From assembly GCA_964036195.1 (NCBI GenBank), contig OZ038456.1, positions 14,632,001-14,696,000 of the forward strand: a stretch of DNA of 64,000 bases, written 5' to 3'. Shown here one piece after another: positions 1 to 10,573 of this stretch. The notes under the pieces are model-generated. The model was not told the DNA's origin and did no database searches. It was given only the letters and a program-made list of their open reading frames with translations. Each line of letters begins with the position of its first letter. Positions within the stretch are counted from its first letter, which is position 1. The position numbers and the translations under genes were made by a program. This DNA is from Sphaerolaimus hirsutus. Lineage: Eukaryota; Nematoda; Chromadorea; Monhysterida; Sphaerolaimidae.

Positions 1-540
1 TTCGCTCGGCAGTCGGGGCCAAATTTCTGAGATGCGCTCCTGTTCCTCCTGCGTTAATTCTTGCCATTCTGGGATGCTGTCGGTTGGGGGGGGGGGTGGA
101 TGCTGCAGTTCCTTGAGTCCCTGTGCCGCAACTGCCTCGGGTTCTTCCAACGTCAGTGCGTGAGTTGTTGCATATACTTCCGCGATTTTTGTGTGTGCCG
201 GGATATGACACTCTGCGCCTGTCGTGTTTGTGACCCACAGGGGGAATTCCGCTCTTTCCAACCAGTCTCTGTTCACTTGAAATACTGCGTCGCATGCAAC
301 GCCTGGCACCCGACCTCTCAGGTTGCCACTTGCGTCTCGCGTGTATGGATCGAGTGTATATGCAACTGTCTCTCCCGAAGTTGTCTGTGGTGGGATTTGG
401 TGGCTCTTGTCAACTGCGACTTTGATATGATACTGCTGGCCCGAAAAAATGGTCGTGTCATGCAGGGTTCGTACGTCCACTGCGGAAATTATCCTCTTCT
501 GATTCATCGTTGGTGCGGAGCACTCCGCTGCCATGGTCAT
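1..540 (-). CDS. Gypsy-type pol, N-terminal fragment (protease-RT linker), partial
   Basis: An open frame of 180 codons from an ATG at 540 to the left edge; the frame is open upstream to a stop at 561-559. It overlaps the end of the gag-protease ORF by 83 bases and lies one base forward of it, so expression would need a +1 (or -2) frameshift or re-initiation. Visible features are VTNTTGAECHIPAHTKIAEV, a beta-strand pattern usually found just before the reverse transcriptase in Gypsy elements, then a proline run and an acidic stretch. No catalytic RT motif is reached. I infer pol from position and style, not from catalytic residues. Confidence 0.6.
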   Translation of the reverse strand, partial: MTMAAECSAPTMNQKRIISAVDVRTLHDTTIFSGQQYHIKVAVDKSHQIPPQTTSGETVAYTLDPYTRDASGNLRGRVPGVACDAVFQVNRDWLERAEFPLWVTNTTGAECHIPAHTKIAEVYATTHALTLEEPEAVAAQGLKELQHPPPPPTDSIPEWQELTQEEQERISEIWPRLPSE

Positions 541-2725
541 ATTTGCTGGATAGGCGTTCTAGCTCCTTGTGGGCTGTTTGCAGTATCTGTAGCGGGCCTA
601 GAATCGCTGCTCGGCCGATGAGCAATGGGTCGACGGGGGGCAGGAATTCCATTAATTTTACCACCGCGGGCAATGTGTCGGTTCGTTCTATGCCGTCGGG
701 GGTTCGGTGTGTGATTTCCATGTCGTAGGTGCGGAGCCACTCTCCTTTGATACTTTTCCCTGATGTGCGAACGTGGCTGCCTCCATATGGGCGAAATTTT
801 GCACGCTCTTTTTCTGGATCTAGTTTTGCTTTAGCCCAGACTTGCTCGAGGGTGGTGTCCTCAATAAATATCCCAATGTTGCACCCAGTATCAATGTGGC
901 CGGTGATGGGGATCGCGTGGAATGTGATTGTGGCCATTGGGTCTAACGACGCGCTTGTTGCGCCGCATGACTGTTCCTTTGTACTTGCTACCATGGGGAA
1001 CCAGTCATCGGACTCGTTGCCTTCCTCGGGGTCTGGGTCAACAAAGTTTTCCCACGATTCTTCATCGTCCTGTTCTTGCGTGCACCGGACATTGGGCACT
1101 TCTCGGAATGGGATTTCCAGTTCTTTGCATTTCTGTCTCATGTTCTCTCGTGCTTCCTCCTCTGTCTTCCCTCGCTTTATTAGGGACTGCAAGACGTTGT
1201 CTGCTTTGCCCGTTTGGCATGCTGGGGAGGCGGGGTTGATGTAACAATTGTCTGGGTCATGGGGCATGGGTTTCAGGTGCAGGTGGAAGGTGCACCATGG
1301 GCCCGTGTGCGTTTTTGGGTCAAACATGGCTCGCACGCCGGCTGTTTCATTGTTGCGCATTTTCTGTTCGCCTTGCCAATTGGTGTTGTATTGTGGCCTG
1401 TATCGCTGGGATTTTTGTTCATCTCTGCGCTTTGCTCGGGCTTGTTCTGCCTCTTCTCGGGCTGCGTCAATCATGGTTATTGCCCAGTTCAATGTGCATG
1501 CTCCATCTTGCCATCGCGTGCGCCACATGTACCAGCAGCTGACTGGGGCTAGGCTGGGGGCCTCTGTGAAAAACTTGTCTCCAATCATGTGCTGTCGGTC
1601 ATGGTCTGACATTGTTTCACTCACATGATGGAAATTCGCACACAAGCGGGTGTGGAATGACGATGCAGATTCTCCTGCTTCTGGTTTTAGGTTGTACCAA
1701 TTCGCTACCAAGTGCACCGAGTGGTCGGCTTGGTACGCCTCAACTAGGGTGTCCAACACATAGAGAATGTCGTGGCGCTTGTTTACTCTCACCGCTTGGT
1801 ATTTGTTTTGCGCATCCTCGGTGAGGCACTGCATGAAAACGCTGTTCCAGAAAAATTGTTGTTGGCATTCTGGTATTCCCAGCGCTTGCTGCACGATCAT
1901 GTGAAGCCAAAATCGGAACGGTCCTGTTCGGCTGTTTTTGCTTCCATCGAACTTGATTTGTTTGGTTGCCATGGATGCCACGTGGCCGACGCCGATTTTA
2001 TCTTTCAGCTGGCGGATTGTGCTTAGCGGCTGCAGGCCGTCTTCTGGGGCTATCACGAATCGCTCCATATATTCGATTATTTGCTGGAGCAGGGGGCCTT
2101 GACTCAAAGTTGCCAGCCGGTCTTCCGTTGACCAGCGCCAGGGGTCGCTACTGGCCTGTCTCGTGGCTTGGGATGAACTGCCGAGGGTGCTGTTCGCTAC
2201 TAATCGTTTGAGCTGCTCGATCTGCTTGCTTTGCTGATCGAACTGTTGCTGGAACATTGCTGCCATTGCGGCTAGGTCGGACGTTTGCACTTTTGCTTCC
2301 GCAAACGGCGTGGAAGATGGGTCGTTTCTTTGGAATTTTGGCTGGAGCACCGGGGCTCTGGTTGCGGTTTTGTCGCCGCTGGCGCTCTCATCGCTGCTGT
2401 TGTCGCTGTCATATTCTGGGTCAGCGATCGTTATTGTGGACAGCTGCGCTGACTCAAAATATTTGTCGGCCAAACGGATGAGCCGGCGACTCAGCATTGA
2501 ATTGCTGTCTTTGCTCGCCACTGTGCTCTTTGGCCATCCTGGTTTCCGCTGTTTGTGCATCGCTTCTATCGCGTTCACCAGCGCTTTCCGCCTTCGGAAA
2601 TCGGTCCATTCGGCGATTTTTTGGCTGAATTCATGCTCCACATATGTTATCTGCGGTTGCCCCGTGGGGTTCCCTCGCGGGGGTTGGCTAACCATCGGTG
2701 GGTTAGCGGTTTCGTGATCAGACAT
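458..2725 (-). CDS. Gag-protease polyprotein of Gypsy-like retroelement
   Basis: A 755-residue ORF without stops. The N-terminal third is polar and low in complexity. The middle carries a capsid-like region (about residues 270-400) with the pattern LKPEAGESASSFHTRL typical of Gag linkers between helices. Next come a basic, glutamine-rich stretch and a Cys/His cluster (CTFHLH..PHDPDNCY) that may be a variant zinc knuckle. Near residue 612 the motif HIDTGCNIG is an aspartic (retropepsin-like) protease active site, followed about 80 residues later by LLIGRAAILGP, the usual closing strand of that fold. So protease sits in frame with Gag, and the rest of pol is in the overlapping +1 frame. Role: particle assembly and polyprotein cleavage. 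Confident as a retroelement; exact clade not resolved. Confidence 0.8.
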   Translation of the reverse strand: MSDHETANPPMVSQPPRGNPTGQPQITYVEHEFSQKIAEWTDFRRRKALVNAIEAMHKQRKPGWPKSTVASKDSNSMLSRRLIRLADKYFESAQLSTITIADPEYDSDNSSDESASGDKTATRAPVLQPKFQRNDPSSTPFAEAKVQTSDLAAMAAMFQQQFDQQSKQIEQLKRLVANSTLGSSSQATRQASSDPWRWSTEDRLATLSQGPLLQQIIEYMERFVIAPEDGLQPLSTIRQLKDKIGVGHVASMATKQIKFDGSKNSRTGPFRFWLHMIVQQALGIPECQQQFFWNSVFMQCLTEDAQNKYQAVRVNKRHDILYVLDTLVEAYQADHSVHLVANWYNLKPEAGESASSFHTRLCANFHHVSETMSDHDRQHMIGDKFFTEAPSLAPVSCWYMWRTRWQDGACTLNWAITMIDAAREEAEQARAKRRDEQKSQRYRPQYNTNWQGEQKMRNNETAGVRAMFDPKTHTGPWCTFHLHLKPMPHDPDNCYINPASPACQTGKADNVLQSLIKRGKTEEEARENMRQKCKELEIPFREVPNVRCTQEQDDEESWENFVDPDPEEGNESDDWFPMVASTKEQSCGATSASLDPMATITFHAIPITGHIDTGCNIGIFIEDTTLEQVWAKAKLDPEKERAKFRPYGGSHVRTSGKSIKGEWLRTYDMEITHRTPDGIERTDTLPAVVKLMEFLPPVDPLLIGRAAILGPLQILQTAHKELERLSSKYDHGSGVLRTNDESEEDNFRSGRTNPA

Positions 2726-3291
2726 TTGTTTCTGTCTCTACGTGCGCGCTTTGTGGTGCCCCACTTGTCGCTCACGCTGGGGATGTGGGAAAAAGGAAAT
2801 TTCGCGTGGAAATTTCACTGGGGTTTAGAGCTGTACAATCACCATGTTGTATGCACGGCGCATACAAAACGTGTTTTTCTGAGGTTCCGAACAAGAAGAC
2901 CAGCCAGGGGAACTCTGAGCGAGCAAGTGCTAGATTCCCAAGGGGGGCTGGCGACCGAGAAAGAGAGGAACGTTTGCGTGTGAGATGTAGGTGAATTTTG
3001 GATCGTCGCCACGCGACAAGTTCCACAGGTCAAAAGGCCATTTCATGTACACTCAAAGGGCATGGAAATGGGACCAGAAAAGGAACGGGAAAAAGAAAGG
3101 GAGAAATCGCTCAACTGCCGGGATATCACCCGGCCGCGCCGTTTTATACTCGGGCAGCGCATTGCCCTTTCCACGATCCGCGCGTCGCCGCGGCAGCGCA
3201 ACGAACAGCCACCCTAATGCGACTGCGCGCTGCGCTGTCGCGGCGGCGCGCGGACCGCCTACTTGACGCATAATAATACAGGGCGGCAACA
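2726..3291 (-). repeat. 5' LTR and leader of Gypsy-like element
   Basis: The right boundary (3291, reading TGTTGCC on the minus strand) is fixed by loss of homology with the right palindrome arm. The left end of the LTR proper is not certain because the partner LTR is outside the window. The stretch is GC-rich near 3150-3260 and contains a TATA box. The LTR must end before 2725; a possible primer-binding site starting TGGGGCACC near 2767 was seen but not matched to a tRNA. Confidence 0.55.
3141..3152 (-). promoter_or_regulatory. TATA box of LTR promoter
   Basis: On the minus strand the sequence reads CGAGTATAAAAC, inside an otherwise GC-rich block about 420 bases upstream of the gag start. 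This is the expected place for the U3 promoter of an LTR. Confidence 0.5.
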
Positions 3292-3488
3292 CCACACTAG
3301 ATGATTGATGCAATGCATTCACACAATGAATAAAGTGAAAGTTCTGTGTAAAAAATAACTCCTCCCCTTGAATAACATCCCCCGTGAATAACATCCCCCT
3401 TGAATAACTCCCCCCTCCAAAACTTCTGACGAAATAATAACTCCCCTGGGGTCTCATTCCAGGATATACGGTAATAAAAATTATATAC

Positions 3489-3676
3489 TACCGTATTTCC
3501 TCGAAATACCCCCCCCCCCCTCGAAATACCCCCCCTCGTTTGACCCCCCCCCTCTCGAGACCACTATGAAACAATCACCCCCCCTCGAAATACCCCCCCC
3601 CCCTCGTTTAACCCCCCCCTCTCGGGACCACTATGAAACAATCACCCCCCGGGGGGTATTTCGAGGAAATACGGTA
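3489..3676. mobile_element. TACCGTAT-type foldback MITE
   Basis: Bounded by TACCGTATTTCCTCG and its reverse complement. The interior is repeated modules of a TCGAAATA-like stem followed by long C runs, plus the phrase CCACTATGAAACAATCACC on both sides. The terminal GTATTTC/GAAATAC pair can itself form a hairpin. Confidence 0.65.
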
Positions 3677-4571
3677 TGTAATTTTGTGTAATTTTCGACA
3701 AAGTAAAGCCTAGCTAAACAGAATATAAGTGATCTTATCAAATGTTATCGCAACAAGTTTTAGTTGTGTTTTAGTGGGCAGAGTGCAGTAATTTTTCCTC
3801 CATTGTTTGCTTTGAAAAGGAACTTTGGGCGTGCGGGCACACCTTTTGTTCTAAGACGGTGCGCACACACTTTGGGTTATGGTAGTTTATCACTTGTGTG
3901 GCGTTTCCAGCTAAATCGAGTGATGATAAAATGAAAAAGTGTCAAGTGTTTTGTCACTTACCAAATCGTGCAGTTCGTTTTGTGTAATTTTGTCACAGTT
4001 TGGCTTTGCTTGATTTGTACACCATCGCACGAAATGTTCTCCATGTGGGTACCGCATATCCTCAAATAAAACCCCGGGGAATCCGAGGGTCTTGCTCGAG
4101 GATATACGGTAGATATTTAGCTTAACGAATCGGGGAGGGGGCAATCAGGAGGTATGACAGTAGCCAAAATTTTCACCTTGGATAGATTACTGGAGCGTTT
4201 GGAGGGGGTAACCACCCACCCCCATTCTACTAGACCCCTGATGATGTAAATATATGTTACCCTTTTACCAATGTAAATACGAAATTGCATTGCTATGCGT
4301 GCGCCCTTACACGTATAAAAAAGAATTTTCTCAAACATTACCGCAGATAAGAACTTCGCAAAAAGTTACTGCCATCGTTGTTTTATGCACACAAGCAAAC
4401 CTCCACATTCTCAACGGCATTGTATAAAAGTATTGTCAATAAGCAAATGCACTAAAAAGTTTTGAACATTTCGTTGAGCCGTTCGTATTAAAAGTATTTC
4501 TTCCTCAAATTTTCAGGATTTGGATTGCTGCCAAAAAGTGAAAATTTTCTCTAAAAACCAACACTGCCATC

Positions 4572-7500
4572 ATGATGTATAAATGTTTAGTCCTAGTTGT
4601 TGCCTTTTTGGCCACCGCGTCAGCAGGTAAATTTTGATTCGAGTGGTTCATGCTGTACACTTTTATTGAAAATTCCATTCTGGTGATGTAAAAAGAGCAT
4701 TCTACAAGCATTCTAAAGGCTTTGGTGTCAAGAGCATTCTACATGTGATAATTCACGACAATTTTTGCTTAGGATATTTTTAGTCCACTCACAGCACACT
4801 TTTCAGTATAATCTACCATATCCCATCTGGATTTAAAACCGTATTTGATAGCATTCTATGCCGTTGCCGTCGGCATTTTTAAAGTTCGGAAATTCTGTTT
4901 TCGTTCCTTAGTCTTAGTACATCTTTGTCTATCAGTAAATTACCGTAAATCCTTGAATAACGACTCTCGGTGAATAACTCTTCTTTTGTCCGACCGAGAA
5001 ACGAATAATTCCCTTGAAAAGCTCCCCCAATCTGACCATAGTTGACAGACTCCTCATTGTGGTAAACTCAAGTGTGTTCAAAACATATAAATGAGTTTCC
5101 CTAATTTCGGTGGTGTACTAGTGTGGGCAGCACCAATGTGTTTGATGGGAATGATATTGTATGTATTAGAATTGACCGTTATTGATTCCACAGTATTTTT
5201 TAGGTATGTAGTTGATCCATCCATGGGGCTGTCCCAAGCCCTGTAAGGTGTAAAGTAAAGTGTCAAATGTAAAGTCAAATGCAAAGTAAACTGTCAATCA
5301 AAACAAAAAGAAAAGATTTTATTACTGAACTTTGCATGACAATTGACAGTTTACTTTGCATTTGACTTTACATTTGACACTTTACTTTACACTTTAGAGG
5401 GCTTTGGACTGCCACCATGTGAATATAATTCCTACTTGGCACAATAAAATATATAAGGTTGGAAAGAATATTGTGTCAGTTTCTAGAAACAAAGCAGAGC
5501 GGAGCCGTTGTGTTTAACTGTAAACTTTTGTTTCTGGGAAACGGCCGAAGCAGAACCGTCGCCCAAGCCCAAGCCGGACCAGAAAACCCAACAATTCAAA
5601 AACTGACACAACTTTCTCTCCAACCTAATATACAGGGGTGGGCATCTTCAGTTACCGCTGGAAAAACGCGATAGCTTGAGCTACAGTTGAGCTATCACAA
5701 TGAAATTTTAACACAATAGAGTAGACTCCATAGGACACCTATGCTGAAGTTTGCAACCCAAACGGCCACAGTTTGGAGGAGTTGTGGAACACACAGTTTT
5801 TAGTGTAATTTTGTGACTTCACCCCCCTTATCTCGGGACTGGGGGACTATTCGAGTAAAAAAAGAATTTGGTAGTAGGCGCGACCACAACATACTCAAAG
5901 GGCATCAAAATCGGCCGATGTACGACAGAATGGGACGACACCAACGACCGATGCCCCCCCCCCTCAAATGCCACCCTCGATTTATCCTATGGGTGACGCC
6001 AAGTCACAAAATTACACTAAAAACCGTGTGTTCCACAACTCACCCAAAATGTGGCCGTTTGGGTTGCAAACTTCAGAATAGGTGTCCTATGGAGTCTACT
6101 CCATTGTGTTAAAATTTCATTCTGATAGCCTAACCGTAGCTCAATCTATCGCATTTTCCAGCGGTAACTGAAGATGCCCACCCCTGTATAAATCAAACCC
6201 CAACTGAAACCAACAGCAATGTGCCTGCGCACACTAGTTTTCACACGAAATTTCGAAAACTCACAAATCAGCTTACAACCTATTTTAGTTTTCTACAATT
6301 AGGTAGCCGTTAACTACAGTTGACGGATATTAAAAATTACTCATTGTGGAAAACTCAAACACGTTCAGAGCTCATTTATGAGTTTTCGAAATTTCGTGTG
6401 AAAACTAGTGTGCGCAGGGCCAATGAAACAAAGCTCATAGTAAATCATAGTTGTTAAAACGTATTTACTTTTACTCGCAAAATACGTATACTCGAGTACT
6501 GAGTAAATACGTTTACGTTTCCATTGAAAAAAGTATCAGTACTCGCTCTTACGTATACTTTGTGAAAGTACTCGAGTACAGAAAACGTATTTCAGACAGT
6601 CTTTTAAATGGACTTTTTAAAGTGTGAAAGAGGGGAAAAAGAGTGAAAATACGCTAAAAAAAGGAGTAAATAGTCGAGAATGTGTATATAAGAAGATATA
6701 GCCAAAAATTGCTCAAACTAGGTAAAAAGTTATGAAAATCAGTGATTTTGAGTGAAAGTTAGAGCGAAACTTTTCAAAAATACTCACGTTACGTTTTCCC
6801 GGGGGAAGAATACGTTTACTCACGTTTACTCATGAGTAAAAGTAAAAAAATTATACTTTACGTTTTCTGTACCCAGGGGGTGAGTAAAAAATAAATACTT
6901 TACGTTTACGTATACTTTGAAAAAACTTTGGTACTTTTAACAACTCTGCTATGAATATCCAAAATCTCCATCTTCCCGCAGACATGCCGGGCTTGCTGTG
7001 CGACACAACGGACTCGGTCATTTTGATAGATTCGTCGCAGAGCATCACACCGGAACAGTTTGAGAATGTTGGGTTTTCTTTTATGTATTCCTAGAAATAC
7101 CCACTTGAATTTACCTCCCCCTGAGTACCCCAGGTGCCTCCTCGAATAAGCCTCCCTCGAATTACCCCCTCAAAGTTTGCTGGCGATATAATAAACCCCC
7201 TCGGGGTATTTCGAGGAATACCTTAGTTGAATTTGAAAAACGAAATTTCGGCTAAAACGCATCGCGTAAAATAAAATCCAGTGACAATATATTTATGAAG
7301 TAATGGCTGAAAAGTGTGTGTCCGTAATTTTTAATGGAGAAAGTGGCAACACTGACGACAATTTTTCCTTCTCAGATCAAGCAATATACAATCAACTTTG
7401 TCAACCATTTCACCATTGGTCACGGAACTGGGGAAGCACAATTCGCAGTGGTCATTTTCAATGAAGGTGCGGCTTTCCAATGGCCACTTAACAAATACTC

Positions 7501-10233
7501 GAAAAAAGATGTGAGTTTTTTTAAATAAATATTTTGGGTATTTTTTTAAACCGATTTCACCAGAATTGACTAGGTAAAATTGCGTTGGTAAGATTGAATT
7601 GATTAAAGTGAATTTAAGTGAGTTGTTATAGACAAAATACCTATTCACTTTCGACGTGCTGACACATTGGTTTTCAACTCTATTCAGATTTTAAGTGAAC
7701 CGTTCCAAAACGATGTAAAAAACCTCCAGCAATATTTTCCAATATGTCGATTTGCGTTGGTTCTGTGACTCGTCAACTAAAATGTGTATTATTGACCGGG
7801 AAATCAGTTGCCATCCGGTGTCAACTAGTGATGGTAAAGGCAACGGAAAAAAGGCACCGGCACCGCACCAGCACCAGTGCTGGTGCCCTTCGCTGGACAC
7901 AGCGCCTTAAAAGCACACCGGGATTATCTCTGACCCCTATACACATTTAAAACATCTGACTTCTGTGCAAGTGTGCGTTATATTTTGTTCTACAAAAATT
8001 TAATCCAATACAAATGAATTCTCTTTCAGGATTTGGTGTCAGCCATCAAGCAGCTGCCTTACATGACTGGCATAACAGATACTGGGAAGTTAGTACACTT
8101 TCTTTGTTGGGTCTTTTACAAATTGATTTCTTTGCCCTTTTTATTTTAAATGAATACTCCTTTTAAAATAGATCCCGACCAAGTTATTTTCAGTGAAATT
8201 AATTTCTTGTTCGATCAAAAGTTGAACTAGGTAGGTAATTCAAAGTTTACTTCAATATTCAATACAATAGGTTTTTTACACACGTTTCATTGTAAAATTT
8301 ATAGAAAGACCGTATTTCCACTCACTTCAAACTTCTTCACGATGAAAAATCTAATTTCCAGCGGTATCACTATCGGACACAACTCCATGCAAAAGCGCCA
8401 TGGCACTGGCGCTAGCGCCAAAACTGGCTTGCAGAAAATATCCATGACACTTTTGGCGCTTGGCGCCAAAGTCCTGGCGCTTTTCACATCACTATAGCCT
8501 AACACCAAACTCCTCATACCAAAACGCAACCTCCAATACTGTAGGTCCAAAACCTCCCAACCTCCCAACCTTCAGAGCCTTCGAAACAGCGCAAAAAATC
8601 CTGCAAGACACGGCGGGCGGCTCCAGGCGCGGCTCCTGCAACGGCATAGTTCTGTTCACGGATGGAAGGCACGATCACGGAAACAACCCTGTTTCGTTGG
8701 CTTCGCAGATTAGAACTGAGCTCCAGGCTACGGTTTGTGGGCTGTTTTTGGATTTGGGAAGTATTTTTACCGTATTTTGGGGAATAGAGTGGCGTAGCTA
8801 AATGCTATAGATGGTTAAGTTGACACGTGATACATACCGTATTTCCTCGAAATACCCCCCTCTCGAAATACCCCCCTCCCTCGTTTAGCCCCCCCCGCTC
8901 TCCCCCCGGGGGGTATTTCAAGGAAATACGGTATGACATTTCACACTTTACTTTGTACTAGGGTGTCAACAAAAACTTTTTGGCGGAAAACGGAAACGGA
9001 AACGAAATTTTTTTGCACTTGCCGGAAAACGGAAACGGAAATGGAAAATTTTTTGCACTTGCCAGAAAACGGAAAACGGATAAATGAATGGCTGGAAAAC
9101 GGAAACGGAAACGGAAAAATGTACGGAAATTATGCCGGAAACGGAAAAAATTTGCTGAAATTTTGCCGGAAACGGAAAAAAATTTGCAGAAATTTATCTG
9201 GAAATACAAAAATTGCAGAAATCTTGCTAGAAATAGTAAAAATTCACATAATTGAGAACCTGCATGCATGTTTACCAGTTTGGCTGAAACAGAAAACAGA
9301 AAATTGAGCTGGAAAGTGAAAAACGTTGGCAAAACTGACAATTGAGCCGGAAAACGGAAAACTACGGAAAAACTGAAAAGTTAGCCGGAAAACGGAAAAT
9401 GGGCCGGAAAGACGGAAACGGAAACGGGAAAAAAATTTAGCAGCCGGAAAACGGAAACGGAAACGGAAAAAAATTTGCCTGCGGGAAGCGGAAACGGAAA
9501 ATGGAAAACAGAAAGTTGACACCCTACTTTGTACGTTACAGGGTGCGGCACTGCCCCTATTTCTACGTGACTTTCATTTATTTACTATAGTATGCCTAAC
9601 TTTACCTTCATGAAAATATCTGTGCACAGAAACGCATCTACCATATTTGCTTCAATAATTCCCCCTTGAACAATTCCCCCTGTTGAATAATCCCCCCTGA
9701 TAGAGAAGATAAAATAACCCCCGAATAATTCCCCCTTTAGGCATATGATCAATTGATTGTGTAAAATTTGAAAAATAGCCTGTTATGTTGTTTATACAGC
9801 ATATCTCATGAAATGAGTTGATAAAAATGCTTGAAAATTTTGATGAATATAATTTCCTATTAAATAATGCCCCCCGTCTTGAATAGCCCCATCCTCAGAA
9901 AAGTCTGGCGAAAAAATAATAAAATTATTTCTATAAAAAATTCCTTTACGAGTAAATACGGTAGAATGGCTTTACAATGATGTATAGTACAAAATTAAGT
10001 GTGCATGGTAATTAAAACACAAATTTTGTGATTGCGAAAGCTTAAACTACACTACGTACTTTTTTCTATTTTTTACCACACAATTTCGTTAATTTCAGGT
10101 CATCTCCGTAGCAGTGGAGGGCATCAATGGCTTCTTGGCTCCATTCGACAAGCAGATTCTCATCGACATTGCCGGAGAAAAAGATCACTTCTTTGAATTG
10201 AAACAGCTTTTGCCTGCCAACGATCAAGTATAG
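4572..10233 (+). CDS. Secreted von Willebrand factor A domain protein, copy A
   Basis: Six exons with GT-AG borders joined in phase: 4572-4626, 6982-7067, 7376-7510, 8030-8088, 8576-8732, 10099-10233; 208 residues. Exon 1 is a classic signal peptide (MMYKCLVLVVAFLATASA). Exon 2 holds the metal-binding MIDAS motif DSSQS after VILI; exon 4 supplies the conserved TGITDTGKA threonine, and exon 5 LFTDGRHD supplies the MIDAS aspartate. The last exon (VISVAVEG ... IAGEKDHFFEL) is the usual C-terminal strand and helix of the fold. The protein is one complete VWA domain with nothing else, so probably a small secreted adhesion or matrix protein; ligand unknown. Two cysteines follow the signal peptide region. 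An ORF search alone misses this gene because the exons are short. Confidence 0.88.
5228..5416. repeat. Inverted repeat of TGTAAAGTGTCAAAT-type units
   Basis: A head-to-head pair of runs built from units like GTAAAGTGTCAAAT, flanked by GGCTGTCCCAAGCCC and GGGCTTTGGACTGCC. A longer version with more units is at 24064-24315 in the other arm. Confidence 0.6.
5633..6186. mobile_element. TA-target inverted-repeat element (CAGGGGTGGGC ends)
   Basis: 554 bp with long terminal inverted repeats beginning CAGGGGTGGGCATCTTCAG. Flanked by TA on both sides; the mirror arm at about 23840-23850 has one uninterrupted TATATA instead, so this is a clean insertion with a TA duplication (Tc1/mariner-like target). 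No coding capacity. Confidence 0.8.
6446..6948. mobile_element. AGTTGTTAAAA-family element in VWA gene intron 1
   Basis: Ends CATAGTTGTTAAAAC and TTTTAACAACTCTG; the interior is variations on ACGTAAACGTAAAGTATTT. Also present at 23108-23602 in the other arm, so it predates the split of the two copies. Its end lies about 30 bases from exon 2. Confidence 0.65.
8835..8933. mobile_element. Short TACCGTAT-type foldback MITE
   Basis: Ends TACCGTATTTCC and GGAAATACGGTA around C-rich modules. A longer copy (20883-21142) occupies the matching place in the right arm. Confidence 0.6.
8959..9526. mobile_element. hAT-like MITE with GGAAAACGGAAACGG array
   Basis: Ends TAGGGTGTCAAC and GTTGACACCCTA, flanked by the 8-bp duplication CTTTGTAC (8951-8958 and 9527-9534). 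The mirror arm has one copy of the site (GTACAAAG at 20857-20864), which proves the boundaries. The interior is almost wholly a purine-rich array of GGAAAACGGAAACGG-type units on one strand. Confidence 0.9.
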
Positions 10234-10573
10234 ATCATAAATGAGGCACATAAATGTTTTTTAATAAGCACCCTGGGGAGTAATTAATTGTCAGGTTTTT
10301 GAGTGGGTTCTTAATCGATCATGGGTTATTTTTATATGCAGGCTCTAGGTAGCTTTCCATGGGAGCTTGCTCGAAGAGACAAAATGGTTTTTAATTGTGA
10401 TTTTAGAGTATTCAAACACGTTTATTATTTATAACTTACGCAAAGTATTTTACTCTGAATCATTTGCAAGCTGTAATTGGATTCACATTAAATTGATTTT
10501 AAATACGGTATATTATTGATATGGGTTTCTATTGCACTTGATGTTACAAGTTTTTCTATTTGACAGGCGGGTG

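Larger units (their letters stand above)
1..3291 (-). mobile_element. Ty3/Gypsy-like LTR retrotransposon, 5' part
   Basis: On the minus strand this reads LTR/leader (3291 to 2726), a gag-protease ORF (2725 to 458) and the start of a pol ORF (540 to 1); the rest of pol and the 3' LTR lie beyond the left edge. The 5' boundary at 3291 is seen directly: the inverted duplicate around 26503 matches this strand up to the bases before TGTTGCCGCC and then diverges, which fits an LTR beginning with TG. The gag ORF is intact, suggesting a young copy. Assignment to Ty3/Gypsy rests on the order gag, protease, pol and the style of the pol start; the reverse transcriptase is not in the window. Confidence 0.75.

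Noticed and set aside
61-2717. Plus-strand ORFs opposite gag and pol
   Set aside because: Shadow frames of the minus-strand retroelement, which has the recognisable protease motif.
2750-2770. tRNA primer-binding site TGGGGCACCACAAAG on the minus strand
   Set aside because: Well placed, but I could not match it to a known tRNA 3' end and the LTR end is not fixed.
4505-4711. Mirror ORFs at 4505-4711 (minus) and 24811-25017 (plus) as conserved genes
   Set aside because: They are antisense to the VWA signal-peptide exon; conservation between arms only reflects the duplication.
8933-9522. ORFs rich in F-P-F-R or K-T-E-T-E repeats
   Set aside because: Produced by the GGAAAACGGAAACGG array of the element at 8959-9526.
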